Positions 1-8,128 of a DNA stretch of 36,974 nt are shown here, one piece after another. Numbering within the stretch: position 1 is the stretch's first letter; every line of letters starts with the position of its first letter. The position numbers and the translations under genes were made by a program. Source of the DNA: Myxococcales bacterium. Lineage in GTDB: Bacteria; Myxococcota_A; UBA9042. Location of the stretch: contig JAGSHB010000046.1 of NCBI GenBank assembly GCA_023954815.1, positions 1 through 36,974 of the forward strand, in the 5' to 3' direction. Under the pieces are notes generated by a model. The model searched no databases. It had not been told where the DNA came from and saw only the letters and a program-made list of their open reading frames with translations.

Positions 1-654
1 CCGGTGGTCGCGCACCAACTTGGGCAACATGCGGAAATCACGCTCGGCCACATCGGCGGTTTGCAGCGCCCGGTGACAAGCCTGCAGCTCCGGAATCCGA
101 GCGATACGCGGGTTGGCGTAGCGACCGTGGGGCGTGTTGAAGCGACCCGACAGATTCTCCCGCCACAGCCCGTTGAAGCAGGTGCGATTGAGGAAGAGCA
201 TGCGGGCAGCGCGCTCCACATCGTCCATGTCGACGTCCATCGGATGCCGCGACCGAATCTGATAGAAGTAGGCCTTCCGCCCCTCCGCATCGAGCCGAAT
301 GTACCGCTTCTCATGGACTTGCAGCGCGGAAATCAGGGCGTCTAGCTCGTTTTGAACCACGCGGTAGGCCGTCACCACGTCACGGTTGACGTCGCAGAGC
401 ACACTGCTCTCCAGGGTTCCGCGGCTCTCCAAATGGTAAAACATCGCCCCGCCGCCAACGAAGGGCTCGGCGTAGCGCGTAATCTGTTTGGGCATCAGCG
501 GTTCGAGGGCAGCGATGAGCCGCGCCTTGCCGCCAACCCACTTCACAAAAGGAGCGGCCGGCTTGGTCGGCACATCCGGCGCGCCGACCACACGAAGCGC
601 AGCGCCACGGCGGGCAGTTGAGATCTTACGGGTTGTCTTTCGAGCGATGACCAT
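1..654 (-). CDS. DNA adenine N6-methyltransferase, D12 class (Dam-like), C-terminus cut by window edge
   Basis: The reading frame is open from an ATG at 654 down to base 1 (218 codons, no stop), so this is the N-terminal part of the gene. After a basic leader of about 30 residues it shows PFVKWVGGKARL (SAM-binding entry motif of the D12 class), YAEPFVGGGAMFYHLE, and later FLNRTCFNGLWREN with GRFNTPHGRY. These are signature blocks of Dam/M.DpnII-type enzymes, which methylate adenine in short palindromes such as GATC. The catalytic DPPY motif would lie just beyond the edge, so catalytic integrity cannot be judged. A strong ribosome site (GAGGAG, complement of 663-668) sits 8 nt before the ATG and fixes the start. 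No restriction endonuclease is visible on this side, so solitary methylase versus restriction-modification partner is undecided. The family call is secure; the target sequence is inference. Confidence 0.9.
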   Translation of the reverse strand, partial: MVIARKTTRKISTARRGAALRVVGAPDVPTKPAAPFVKWVGGKARLIAALEPLMPKQITRYAEPFVGGGAMFYHLESRGTLESSVLCDVNRDVVTAYRVVQNELDALISALQVHEKRYIRLDAEGRKAYFYQIRSRHPMDVDMDDVERAARMLFLNRTCFNGLWRENLSGRFNTPHGRYANPRIARIPELQACHRALQTADVAERDFRMLPKLVRDHR

Positions 655-1317
655 GCAGGAGCCTCCTCAGCAAGAGGAAGCGTCTGGCCCGATCGAAGCG
701 CCGTGAAGAAAATCGGACTACGGCGATCTCGGCGCCAACTGGCCGCGATCGCAGAGAGATCTACCAAACAGATGCATTGTCGATCGATTTCAAGCAGTTG
801 CGCTGCGATGGGGAACGCAGCGCAGCGGCGGCTGTCATAGTCCGATCCAGCCGTCAATTTTTGACACCATGGCAGCTAACAGCCTGTAACTAATACGTTC
901 ATTTTTGCGCAACCGGAAACCACCGAACATCAGACGCGATTACCTGTAAACCAACGTCAGCACGAACCGTGAATTCGCGCGCTGATTTCTGTGCTGAGGG
1001 CGTGCACACACTCGAATCTCCTGACAGCCGAAACCATGATCCGGACTTTTGTCACAAAACGGTCATTTTTCTCGAAAACCGGTTAAAAATCATCGGCACA
1101 AACGAAAGCTGGCGCTGTTTTTGAGCCATTTTTCACCCCAAAACCTAAGTTTTCTGCACTTTTTGTAATTTTAATGCTTGCCACGTTTGAGCGGATGGGC
1201 TATCCAACCGCTCACCACGCAACAGGCGTGCGAAACAAGACACCCGCAGCCCGGACACCATCGGGTTTTCGTGCTGCACACAAAGGCGACGACGACCGTC
1301 GCCACGAGGAGTTCCCC
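655..1317. other. 663-nt non-coding region between divergent methyltransferase and peroxiredoxin genes
   Basis: I find no convincing gene here. The short open frames have poor coding character and lack ribosome sites. The middle (about 860-1180) is clearly more AT-rich than the surrounding genes, with T and A runs at 1066-1084 and 1111-1172, consistent with a two-way promoter region. A TTGACA hexamer at 861-866 and a perfect AACCGGTT palindrome at 1077-1084 are visible. No -10 element with good spacing could be paired to the TTGACA. The stretch from 1174 to 1317 is open in frame with the peroxiredoxin but is probably untranslated leader. Confidence 0.6.
1077..1084. promoter_or_regulatory. Perfect AACCGGTT palindrome in the peroxiredoxin upstream region
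   Basis: An 8-bp perfect palindrome lies in an AT-rich stretch and is flanked by A runs on both sides and a T run at about 1066-1070. Its position about 235 nt before the peroxiredoxin ATG, in a divergent intergenic region, would suit an operator. One short palindrome is weak evidence and no second copy was seen nearby. Confidence 0.2.
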
Positions 1318-1914
1318 ATGAGCGTTTTGGTTGGCAAGCAGGCCCCAGATTTCACCGCCGACGCGGTCCTCGCTGACGGCAGCTTCGCCAAGGTCAGCCT
1401 CTCGGACTACAAGGGCAAGTACACCGTCCTGTTCTTCTACCCCCTCGACTTCACCTTCGTGTGCCCGACCGAGATCATCGCGTTCGACAAGCGCATCCCG
1501 AAGTTCGAAGAGAAGGGCGTGCAGGTCCTCGGCTGCAGCATCGACAGCAAGTTCAGCCACTGGGCTTGGCGTAACACCAAGGTCAAGAACGGCGGCATCG
1601 GCGAAGTGAAGTTCCCGCTCGTCGCTGACATCACCAAGCAGATCGCGCGTGACTACGACGTGCTGATCGACGAGTCGGTCGCTCTCCGCGGCGCCTTCCT
1701 CATCGACAAAGAGGGTGTTGTGCAGCACCAGGTCATCAACAACCTGCCGCTCGGCCGCAACATCGACGAGATGCTCCGCATGGTCGACGCCCTGCAGTTC
1801 ACCGAAGAGAACGGCGAAGTCTGCCCCGCAGGCTGGAAGGACGGCAAAGCCGGCATGGACCCGAACAGCGACGGCGTGGCCAGCTACCTGTCGAAGAACG
1901 CGCGCCGCCTCTAA
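1318..1914 (+). CDS. Typical 2-Cys peroxiredoxin (AhpC/Prx1 subfamily)
   Basis: This cytoplasmic thiol peroxidase reduces H2O2 and organic hydroperoxides and is recycled by thioredoxin or AhpF-type reductases. The 198-residue protein has the normal length for the subfamily. The peroxidatic site is PLDFTFVCPTE with P42, T46 and Cp C49; the active-site arginine is R124 (ALRG). The resolving cysteine is C169 in GEVCPAGW. The KNGGIGEV loop (about 90-97) is the GGIG version of the GGLG loop seen in Prx1 enzymes. The start is the ATG at 1318, where the family N-terminus MSVLVGKQAPDF begins and GAGGAG lies a few bases upstream. An in-frame start at 1174 would add 48 unrelated residues and is rejected. 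The gene stands alone, with its own terminator directly after the stop. No ahpF is visible. Confidence 0.96.
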   Translation: MSVLVGKQAPDFTADAVLADGSFAKVSLSDYKGKYTVLFFYPLDFTFVCPTEIIAFDKRIPKFEEKGVQVLGCSIDSKFSHWAWRNTKVKNGGIGEVKFPLVADITKQIARDYDVLIDESVALRGAFLIDKEGVVQHQVINNLPLGRNIDEMLRMVDALQFTEENGEVCPAGWKDGKAGMDPNSDGVASYLSKNARRL

Positions 1915-1934
1915 TTAAGACGGCTCAGTTCGCC

Positions 1935-1966
1935 GCGCCCCGTGAGTCATCTGGCTCACGGGGCGC
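1935..1966 (+). terminator. Rho-independent-like terminator after the peroxiredoxin gene
   Basis: A perfect 12-bp GC-rich inverted repeat (GCGCCCCGTGAG at 1935-1946 and CTCACGGGGCGC at 1955-1966) encloses an 8-nt loop. It is followed by a short T-containing stretch (GCTTCGTTTT). It starts 20 nt after the stop codon, as expected for a monocistronic gene. Confidence 0.85.
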
Positions 1967-2056
1967 GCTTCGTTTTGCGCGCCGTCATTTTACGCGCCCC
2001 CTGGATGCACAGAGAGCAACGGTGTTAGTTTGCCGGTCCATCCCTGGAGGCTCCTC

Positions 2057-3016
2057 ATGGAAGTGCCATCGTGGCTCGGTGACATTGAACTGGTGACGTT
2101 CGACTGTTTCGGAACTTTGCTCGATTGGCGGCGCGGCTTGGCGAGCGTCGAGATCGAGGAGGATCGTGACTTCGCAGAGTTTGTCGACGCCTGCGCCAAG
2201 ATTCAGGGCCAAGAGCGGCACGTGCCCTACACAAAGGTGCTCAAGGACACCATCCGCGCGCTCCGGCCGAAATTGCGGCCAGCTGTTATTGGGCTTTTCG
2301 CCGATGATCTCGGGCGTGTACCGGCATTTCCAGATTCGGCTGGCGCGGTCGGCTCCCTCAAGGACATGGTGCAGGTCGGTGTGCTGAGTAACTGCGACGC
2401 CAACCATCAACTCGACGTGATCTCGAGCCTGCGCGTGGCCTGGGATGTGTGCATCACGAGTCAGGAGATTCGCAACTACAAGCCCAGTGACCGCGCTTGG
2501 GACGCCATCGTGCGTATGGGTGTGGCGCGAACAGCAGCGACCCGAGATTCGTGGTTGCACGTGTCCGCATTCGATAAGATGGACCTGATCCCAGCCCGCG
2601 GTCGTGGGCTGCGCACCTGTCATCTGTTGCGGCAGGGAGGCGACGAAAAGGCCACCGCTGACTTGGTCATCGAGAGCTTGGACGAGCTTGTCGAGATGAT
2701 GATGGAGGCCAAGCAAGGGCCGCTGCTCTTTGAAGTGCGCAACGAAGCCGCTGACGAAGCCACCCGCGAGGAGCTACGCGGCTGGTTGGTCGGTGAGATG
2801 ATGCCGAGCATGCGAGAGGCGGGCGGTATGCGCGACGCGCGGCTGGTCGAGCTGGACGACGGCGCGCTGATCGAGCGCTATACCTTCGGCGGCAAGAGCG
2901 ACGTGGCGACCTACGAAGAGACCTTCGCCGCGGGTCACCGGGCCATGGTGCGCGAACGCTTCGACAATCGCGTCACCCGCACAACCGCCCAGGCGCGAGT
3001 GCGCGGTCACGCGTGA
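2057..3016 (+). CDS. HAD-superfamily hydrolase (haloacid dehalogenase type II-like) with C-terminal DUF4286-like domain
   Basis: The 319-residue cytoplasmic protein has a HAD phosphatase/dehalogenase core over residues 1-205. Motif I is VTFDCFGTLLDW with nucleophile D16, motif II is VGVLSNCDAN, motif III lysine is in RNYKPSDRAWD, and the final acidic motif is FDKMDLIPA. The DxFGTL form and the missing phosphatase-type second Asp resemble type II 2-haloacid dehalogenases more than phosphatases, but the substrate is unknown. Residues of about 222-312 (LLFEVRNEA to the RF/R-rich end) resemble the small ferredoxin-like DUF4286 family. The start at 2057 is chosen because GGAGG at 2046-2050 lies 6 nt upstream; the ATG-like start at 2030 has no such site. 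The gene is convergent with the acyl-activating enzyme gene 42 nt downstream. Confidence 0.8.
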   Translation: MEVPSWLGDIELVTFDCFGTLLDWRRGLASVEIEEDRDFAEFVDACAKIQGQERHVPYTKVLKDTIRALRPKLRPAVIGLFADDLGRVPAFPDSAGAVGSLKDMVQVGVLSNCDANHQLDVISSLRVAWDVCITSQEIRNYKPSDRAWDAIVRMGVARTAATRDSWLHVSAFDKMDLIPARGRGLRTCHLLRQGGDEKATADLVIESLDELVEMMMEAKQGPLLFEVRNEAADEATREELRGWLVGEMMPSMREAGGMRDARLVELDDGALIERYTFGGKSDVATYEETFAAGHRAMVRERFDNRVTRTTAQARVRGHA

Positions 3017-3058
3017 GCTAGCTGACTGTCCGATTGAGGTGCTTTGTGGAGCGCTCCG

Positions 3059-4267
3059 CTAGGCGCTACCGCCCGCGAGCAGGTCTTCCACGTCGAGGCC
3101 GCAACCCCGCCACTCACTGCCGGGCACCCGTCCAGCCAACTCCAACCCATGCAGACCGCCGCCGATCGGAACCATGCGACCCGTGTCAGCGGTGAGCACG
3201 AAGGCGCATGTGTCGAGGTTGGCGAGGTCGATGTGCCCGATCAGCCCGACCGTCTCCGCCGATAGCGCACGCAGGTCCCCTGGCGCCAAGGCAAAGCTGC
3301 GGAGCCAGGGCGGGCCGACGTAGCACCGTTGCGCAGGCATGTCCCCGACCAGGTGCGCACGGGTCACAGTCTCGTAGCGCTGACTGCCGAGCTCCGTCAT
3401 CCCCAACTCGCCCACGATGAACGCAGGAGGTACACCGAGCGCGGTCGTCAACCACCCGTGCTGCGCCTCGCGTGACAGCTCAATGGCCCGCCCTTTGGGG
3501 CCCCCTGTATCCATGATTCGCGAGCCCGATGGCAGCGAAAACGTCTTATTTTCAGGCCATACGTCGCGAAGCAGCGCCAATCCAATGCTCGTCGACAGCA
3601 ACAAGACCGGGACGTTGGCGGCAGTGGCTTGCGCGAGTTCAGCGAGCAGCCGATCGATGTCGAGCACCTCTGAACGACCAGCGGGCTGCGTCTGATCGAC
3701 CCGTTCGTCCGCACTCAGCATCCAGCGCACGGGACCATCGCCCCACGTCTGCCCCACCACATCGACCATATGGCCGAGTGAAGACGCGGGCCGCAGGCGG
3801 CGATCGGGCACCAACGAGATGACGCGAAACGGCCCCTCAGCAGGAGCAGCGGTCAGGCGGAGCGGCGCATCGGGCACGACAAAGTGATGAAAGGCCGCTC
3901 GCAGGGACAGATTATATAAGGCGCTGTCCGCGAGCTGGACGACGCCGGGCCGCCCATCACTGGTGCCGGATGTTTCAAAACGCACCGCCGGTGCGGCCGC
4001 AGCCTGCTGGGTGTACAGGGCGGCGCTCTTGAACGCGCCGACGGGAACCAAGGGCAGGGACGTCACCGCCAGGTCGCCAGCGGTGCGCACGCCCCGCGCT
4101 CCGGCGTACAGCGCAAAAGGAGCGATCCGCTCAATCTGCCGGTCAAAAAGCTGTCGCGCCAACCGATCGAACCGCGCCGCGGGCGACTCGAGCTCGCCAT
4201 GGGCCCACGCGGCCATCCACGCAGCGACGTCCTGTCCGGCTTCGGGTACGGGTGGCGCACCGGTCAT
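3059..4267 (-). CDS. LuxE-type acyl-protein synthetase (ANL superfamily)
   Basis: The 402-residue protein has the marks of the LuxE/acyl-protein synthetase family, which activates a carboxylic acid with ATP and hands the acyl group to a Cys or carrier. RFETSGTSDGRPG (96-107) corresponds to the ANL phosphate-binding A3 loop, and GELGMTELGSQRY (around 285-297) to the A5 motif (YGxTE type). MDTGGPKGRAIELSR lies between them. There are no lux neighbours, so bioluminescence is not implied. Its ATG overlaps the stop of the upstream aminotransferase gene by 4 nt (ATGA, 4264-4267), so the two are almost certainly co-translated. A biosynthetic step that activates an acid for amino-transfer chemistry, or the reverse order, is inference; the substrate cannot be read from sequence. 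Confidence 0.8.
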   Translation of the reverse strand: MTGAPPVPEAGQDVAAWMAAWAHGELESPAARFDRLARQLFDRQIERIAPFALYAGARGVRTAGDLAVTSLPLVPVGAFKSAALYTQQAAAAPAVRFETSGTSDGRPGVVQLADSALYNLSLRAAFHHFVVPDAPLRLTAAPAEGPFRVISLVPDRRLRPASSLGHMVDVVGQTWGDGPVRWMLSADERVDQTQPAGRSEVLDIDRLLAELAQATAANVPVLLLSTSIGLALLRDVWPENKTFSLPSGSRIMDTGGPKGRAIELSREAQHGWLTTALGVPPAFIVGELGMTELGSQRYETVTRAHLVGDMPAQRCYVGPPWLRSFALAPGDLRALSAETVGLIGHIDLANLDTCAFVLTADTGRMVPIGGGLHGLELAGRVPGSEWRGCGLDVEDLLAGGSA

Positions 4268-5655
4268 GGCGTCGCCTCATGCCACGCCGAGTCGATCGTG
4301 CCGATGAGGGTCTGAACCACAAAAGCGCGTTGCTGCGAGGTCATCACGACCGGCGGCGTGAGCTGAATGACATCGCCAGCCCCGCACGGCAGCAACAACA
4401 CGCCAGCCCGCATGCATTCCACGACGACCCGCCACGCCATCTCGGCCGCGGCATCAACTGGTCCAGCCGGGGCCCGCAATTGCACGCCCATCATCAATCC
4501 TCGACCGCGGATGGCGACGACCGCCGGATGGTCGGCGAGTCCAGCGCGCAAGGCCGTCAGCCATGCACCACCGTCTCGCGTCGCCACGGCCGTGAGCCGC
4601 TCGCCGCGAATGACCTGCAACACTTCGGTTGCCGCCGCACACGCAACTGGGTGCCCCAAAAACGTCGATGTGTGCAGCGCCTCGCCCTGGGCTGGCCCCC
4701 AGGCGGCCATCACCTCCGGCCGACCGAGACAGGCCGATACAGGCCAACCACCGCCCAGGGCCTTACCGACGCACAATAGGTCAGGGACGACGCCTTCTTC
4801 GGCGGACGCGAACATGGCGCCCGTGCGCCCGCAACCCGTGAAGATCTCATCGCAGCACAACAGCGCACCGTATGCTTCACAGAGCGCGTGCAGTCCGCGC
4901 AGAAAGCCGTCTGGAGGCAGCCGCGTGCCGCCCCGCCCCTGAATCGGCTCGACCATGACCACACCGATCTCGCTGTCTGTGTCGGCGAGGCGCTGCTCAA
5001 CCACGCTGAGGCTGTGCTCCAAGGCGGCGTGTTCGGCCGCGGAGTCCGTCGGCTGCTGTTCCGGGAAGGGAGCAAAATAGGTCGGTCCAGGAATCCAGCG
5101 CGAAAATGGCGCTCGAAAGTCGGACCGCCAAGTGCCGCCCAACGCACCGAGAGACAATCCGTGGTAGCCGCCCTCAAACGCGATGATTCCGGGTTTTTTT
5201 GTCTTGAGCAGCGCGGTTTTGAGCGCGACTTCGACCGCCTCGGACCCTCCCGTGCACAGCACCGCATGTCCCAGATCGCCGGGAGCTGCGGCAGCGAGCG
5301 CCTCCAGCAGCCGAATGCGTGCCATCGGCGGATGCACGTCCCCCATCCCATGAACGAGCTGACCCATCTGAGTCTGTGCGGCTGCCATGATGCGCGGGTG
5401 CCGGTGGCCGACGAACGCCACGCCAAATCCCGAGCCGGCGTCGATGTAGCGGTTGCCGTCGACATCCATCACCACAGCCGCCCGCGCTGACTGCCACACG
5501 ACGGGAAACTCGCTGGAAACCGTCGTCACGTTCGGAGACTCGACGGCCTTCAGTCGGGCGAGCCAAGCTCGCGAACGCGGCCCCGGCGGCGGGATCCGCA
5601 TGTCGGGCATGGCATCTGGCGAAGGAGGCGGAAAGTCGATGGGATGCGTACTCAT
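4264..5655 (-). CDS. Class III PLP-dependent aminotransferase
   Basis: The 463-residue fold-type I PLP enzyme belongs to the acetylornithine/4-aminobutyrate/glutamate-semialdehyde group. Visible landmarks are DGNRYIDAGSGFGVAFVGH near the N-terminus, CTGGSEAVEVALKTAL (PLP phosphate region), FEGGYHGLSLGALGGT, VVMVEPIQGRGG, CDEIFTGCGRTGAMFA (aspartate that contacts the PLP ring nitrogen) and VGKALGGGWP, where K298 is the Schiff-base lysine. The substrate is not predictable. The ATG at 5655 (MSTHPIDF) is preferred over a TTG at 5691 that would add 12 Pro/Arg-rich residues; neither has a strong ribosome site. The stop overlaps the LuxE-type gene start. The Pro-rich first 30 residues are unusual. 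No biosynthetic operon surrounds this pair. Confidence 0.9.
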   Translation of the reverse strand: MSTHPIDFPPPSPDAMPDMRIPPPGPRSRAWLARLKAVESPNVTTVSSEFPVVWQSARAAVVMDVDGNRYIDAGSGFGVAFVGHRHPRIMAAAQTQMGQLVHGMGDVHPPMARIRLLEALAAAAPGDLGHAVLCTGGSEAVEVALKTALLKTKKPGIIAFEGGYHGLSLGALGGTWRSDFRAPFSRWIPGPTYFAPFPEQQPTDSAAEHAALEHSLSVVEQRLADTDSEIGVVMVEPIQGRGGTRLPPDGFLRGLHALCEAYGALLCCDEIFTGCGRTGAMFASAEEGVVPDLLCVGKALGGGWPVSACLGRPEVMAAWGPAQGEALHTSTFLGHPVACAAATEVLQVIRGERLTAVATRDGGAWLTALRAGLADHPAVVAIRGRGLMMGVQLRAPAGPVDAAAEMAWRVVVECMRAGVLLLPCGAGDVIQLTPPVVMTSQQRAFVVQTLIGTIDSAWHEATP

Positions 5656-5971
5656 GGCGGGCCTTGTAGCGGCGGGGCTTCGCGGCGGCAACCATCTTGG
5701 AAGCGACGCACGCGGATTCGTGCTTGTTGGAGCGGATTGTCCAAGGTCGTCCTTTACTCAAACATGACGAACCATTAGCAACAATTCGACACAAATGTTC
5801 ACGAATGCACTTGGCCCGACCAGCAGAGATCGATAAGCTCCCGATAACTCAATGCGCCGTTTGGGCGGCAAACACCGGTCGGCAAGTCTCTGAAATGAGG
5901 CCACCAGTAGCGCGATTTCGGTTGGTGTTCGCGGGTCGTGCGCACAGAGAGAACGAGAGATGGAGCTCGCC
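5656..5971. promoter_or_regulatory. Divergent intergenic region between aminotransferase and MopE-type lipoprotein genes
   Basis: This 316-nt stretch separates genes transcribed away from each other and so must hold promoters for both. It is moderately AT-richer at 5755-5810. I could not assign convincing -35/-10 pairs. A small hairpin (GCACG at 5708-5712 with CGTGC at 5719-5723) is too short to interpret. No credible gene is seen inside. Confidence 0.45.
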
Positions 5972-8074
5972 ATGCTCAGAATTCGAAACGCAGCTTCCAG
6001 ACTGGTAGTCCTCGCTGCCGTATTGACGGCCCTCGCTGCCGGCTGCGGTGAAGGCAGCACTGAGGTCAAAGGCAGCACGGACGCTGGCTCGGCTGGAGGC
6101 TCCGAGGACGGCGTCATCTCTGAAGACGCCGGGCTGACAGGTGACTCCAACGGAACCGAAGACGCCGCAGTTGCCGAAGACACGGCGACGGCGGTCGAAG
6201 ACACCGCAGTTACCAAGGACGCCGACGACAACGATACAGGCGGCGCGGACGCCGCAGACGCATCAGCCCCCGTAGGCTGCCCGGGGAGCGCAGGTTGCGA
6301 ATGTAGCGAAGCAAGCGACTGCGACCAGGGTGTCTGCATCGACACGGCGGACGGCAAGAAGTGCGCCCAAACCTGCACCGAGAACTGCCCCGGCGGCTCC
6401 ACCTGCAAGAAACTGGGTGATGGCGACGTGATCTTTGTGTGTGTGCCCAACTTCGTCTCCCTCTGCTCTCCTTGCGAGACGAATTCGGACTGTAACGCCG
6501 TAAATTCAACGACCTTGTGTCTAGACTACGGCAAAAACGGTAAGTTTTGCGGAGGCACGTGCAAGTCCAACGGCGACTGCCCGACCAACTACAACTGCAT
6601 CGATGCGCCTGACAACGACACCGGCAAGATCTTCAAGCAATGCAAGCTCGCAGCCAAGGTCTCGGCGGGCAGCGGCAGCACCTGCAGCAAAGACAGCGAA
6701 TGCCCCGCTGACCAGAGCTGCAATGACGGAAAATGCGCCATCGTGACGTTGCCGATGTGCACCTGCTCAAAGTGGGCGACGGTCTTTGGCAAGAGCACGA
6801 CCTGCAATACAACCAACGCGTTCGGTACCTGTACCGGCAAGCGGACCTGCACCGACAAGGGCATGTCGGACTGCAGCGCGACCGAGGCGAAGGAAGAGAC
6901 CTGCAATGGCGTCGATGACGACTGCGATGGCGCGACGGACAAGCTGCCCGCGTCAGTCACGTGCACCGTAGCGACCTATCTCAACGACGGCAGCAAGAGC
7001 GCTTGCACCAAAGACAGCGACTGCTCCGCAGAAGGTGAGGGCTGCGATGAGGGGCAGTGTAAGACGTTCGTCGGCGCGTGTGCCGGTGAGCCCAAGTGCG
7101 ATGCGAAAGGCGGATTTGTCTGCGCCAACGCGAAGAAGGCGGTGGTCGAGGCCTGCAACGGGCTCGATGACGACTGCGACACCGACGTAGACGAGGACTT
7201 CGGCTGGGCGGAGCCTGGCACGACAAAGAAGCTGCCGTTGGGCGCGGCGTGTGGCCAAGGTGCGTGCGCAGGCGGCAAGGTGGCGTGCGTCAATCTCATC
7301 AAGGCGACCTGCACAACAGCCGACAAGGTCTCCAAAGAGAAGTGTGACGACGCCGACAACGACTGCAATGGCAAGGTCGATGACGCGGCCTGTGAAGACG
7401 GCGACGAATGCACCATCGATGCCTGCGACGGCAAGAGTGGGACATGCACCAACAAGCCCGGCGCCGATTGCGACGACAGCAACGCGTGCACCACTGACAG
7501 CTGCAATACGGCTTCCGGCAAGTGCGTCAACAAGTTCTACGCGGGCACGTGCGATGACGGCGACGCCTGTACGATCGGGGACACCTGCAAAGAGGTAGAC
7601 GGCAAGGGCGCGTGCGTACCGGGCGACAAGAAGAAGCAGTGTGACGACAGCAACCCGTGCACCGATGACTCATGCGACAAGGACAAGGGCTGCGTGACCC
7701 TGCCAAACGCTGTGACGCAGGTTTGCTACACGGGCGCCGACAAGACGGAAGATGTCGGCACCTGCAAAGCGGGCATCCGCTACTGCAGCAAGGGACAACT
7801 CGGCGATAAGTGCGTTGGCGAGGTCGTGCCGAACAAGACCGAAGCCTGTGACACGAAAGACGATAACTGTAATGGCAGCACCGACGAAGGCTGCTCGGCG
7901 AAGGGCCTGCAGGCGTTTACCTCCACGGTATCCGGCACCATGGACGGCGGAAAATCAGGCAAAAAGCTGTATGTGCACATCGATGGAGACGGCCCAGCGG
8001 GCAAGTCCGTCGGCACTAAGAACACACTCTGGTCGGGCTTTGTGGCGTGGCTGGTGGGAGCGACTGGCAGCTAG
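5972..8074 (+). CDS. Large Cys-rich lipoprotein with MopE-type metal-binding repeats
   Basis: The 700-residue exported lipoprotein has a signal (RLVVLAAVLTALAAGC) with acylated Cys C25, then an acidic D/E/S/T/G-rich linker of about 80 residues. A long Cys-rich body follows. Four copies of a CNGxDDDCD-type motif are visible: CNGVDDDCDGATD (about 6900), CNGLDDDCDTDVDED (about 7153), CDDADNDCNGKVDD (about 7343) and CDTKDDNCNGSTDEGC (about 7846). These match the putative metal-binding repeat named after the copper protein MopE and common in myxobacterial surface proteins. Between 7390 and 7715 four CDDxxxCTxDxC units resemble slime-mould CTDC-type repeats. The ATG at 5972 has GGAG 6 nt upstream; an ATG at 5960 is the alternative. 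A surface-exposed, disulfide-rich, Ca/Cu-binding role is inference. It ends 54 nt before the adhesin-like gene, probably in the same operon. Confidence 0.85.
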   Translation: MLRIRNAASRLVVLAAVLTALAAGCGEGSTEVKGSTDAGSAGGSEDGVISEDAGLTGDSNGTEDAAVAEDTATAVEDTAVTKDADDNDTGGADAADASAPVGCPGSAGCECSEASDCDQGVCIDTADGKKCAQTCTENCPGGSTCKKLGDGDVIFVCVPNFVSLCSPCETNSDCNAVNSTTLCLDYGKNGKFCGGTCKSNGDCPTNYNCIDAPDNDTGKIFKQCKLAAKVSAGSGSTCSKDSECPADQSCNDGKCAIVTLPMCTCSKWATVFGKSTTCNTTNAFGTCTGKRTCTDKGMSDCSATEAKEETCNGVDDDCDGATDKLPASVTCTVATYLNDGSKSACTKDSDCSAEGEGCDEGQCKTFVGACAGEPKCDAKGGFVCANAKKAVVEACNGLDDDCDTDVDEDFGWAEPGTTKKLPLGAACGQGACAGGKVACVNLIKATCTTADKVSKEKCDDADNDCNGKVDDAACEDGDECTIDACDGKSGTCTNKPGADCDDSNACTTDSCNTASGKCVNKFYAGTCDDGDACTIGDTCKEVDGKGACVPGDKKKQCDDSNPCTDDSCDKDKGCVTLPNAVTQVCYTGADKTEDVGTCKAGIRYCSKGQLGDKCVGEVVPNKTEACDTKDDNCNGSTDEGCSAKGLQAFTSTVSGTMDGGKSGKKLYVHIDGDGPAGKSVGTKNTLWSGFVAWLVGATGS
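6895..7890 (+). repeat. Four dispersed MopE-type CNGxDDDCD coding repeats and four CDDxxxCT units
   Basis: Protein-level repeats inside the lipoprotein gene. MopE-type units lie near 6895-6942, 7147-7200, 7336-7393 and 7837-7890. Between the third and fourth lie four CDDxxxC(T)-type units (about 7391-7715). The units are diverged at DNA level, so they look like old domain duplications, not recent tandem slippage. Confidence 0.75.
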
Positions 8075-8128
8075 CGGGAGCGTTCAACGCAGGACGTGAA
8101 AGCTGGTTTGGACCAAGGGGAGAAGGCA

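Noticed and set aside
1174-1317. In-frame N-terminal extension of the peroxiredoxin
   Set aside because: The added residues are Arg/Thr/Ala-rich without family match; the normal N-terminus and a good ribosome site are at 1318.
3048-3057. GGAGCGCTCC palindrome between convergent genes as a terminator
   Set aside because: A 10-nt palindrome has no loop or T run, so it cannot be supported as an intrinsic terminator.
3059-5655. Bioluminescence (lux) genes
   Set aside because: Only a LuxE-like enzyme is present; no luxA, luxB, luxC or luxD is visible.
5758-6450. Minus-strand 230-codon open frame over the lipoprotein start
   Set aside because: Low-complexity Ser/Ala/Pro/Val sequence is the antisense image of the acidic linker; the plus-strand gene has signal and repeats.
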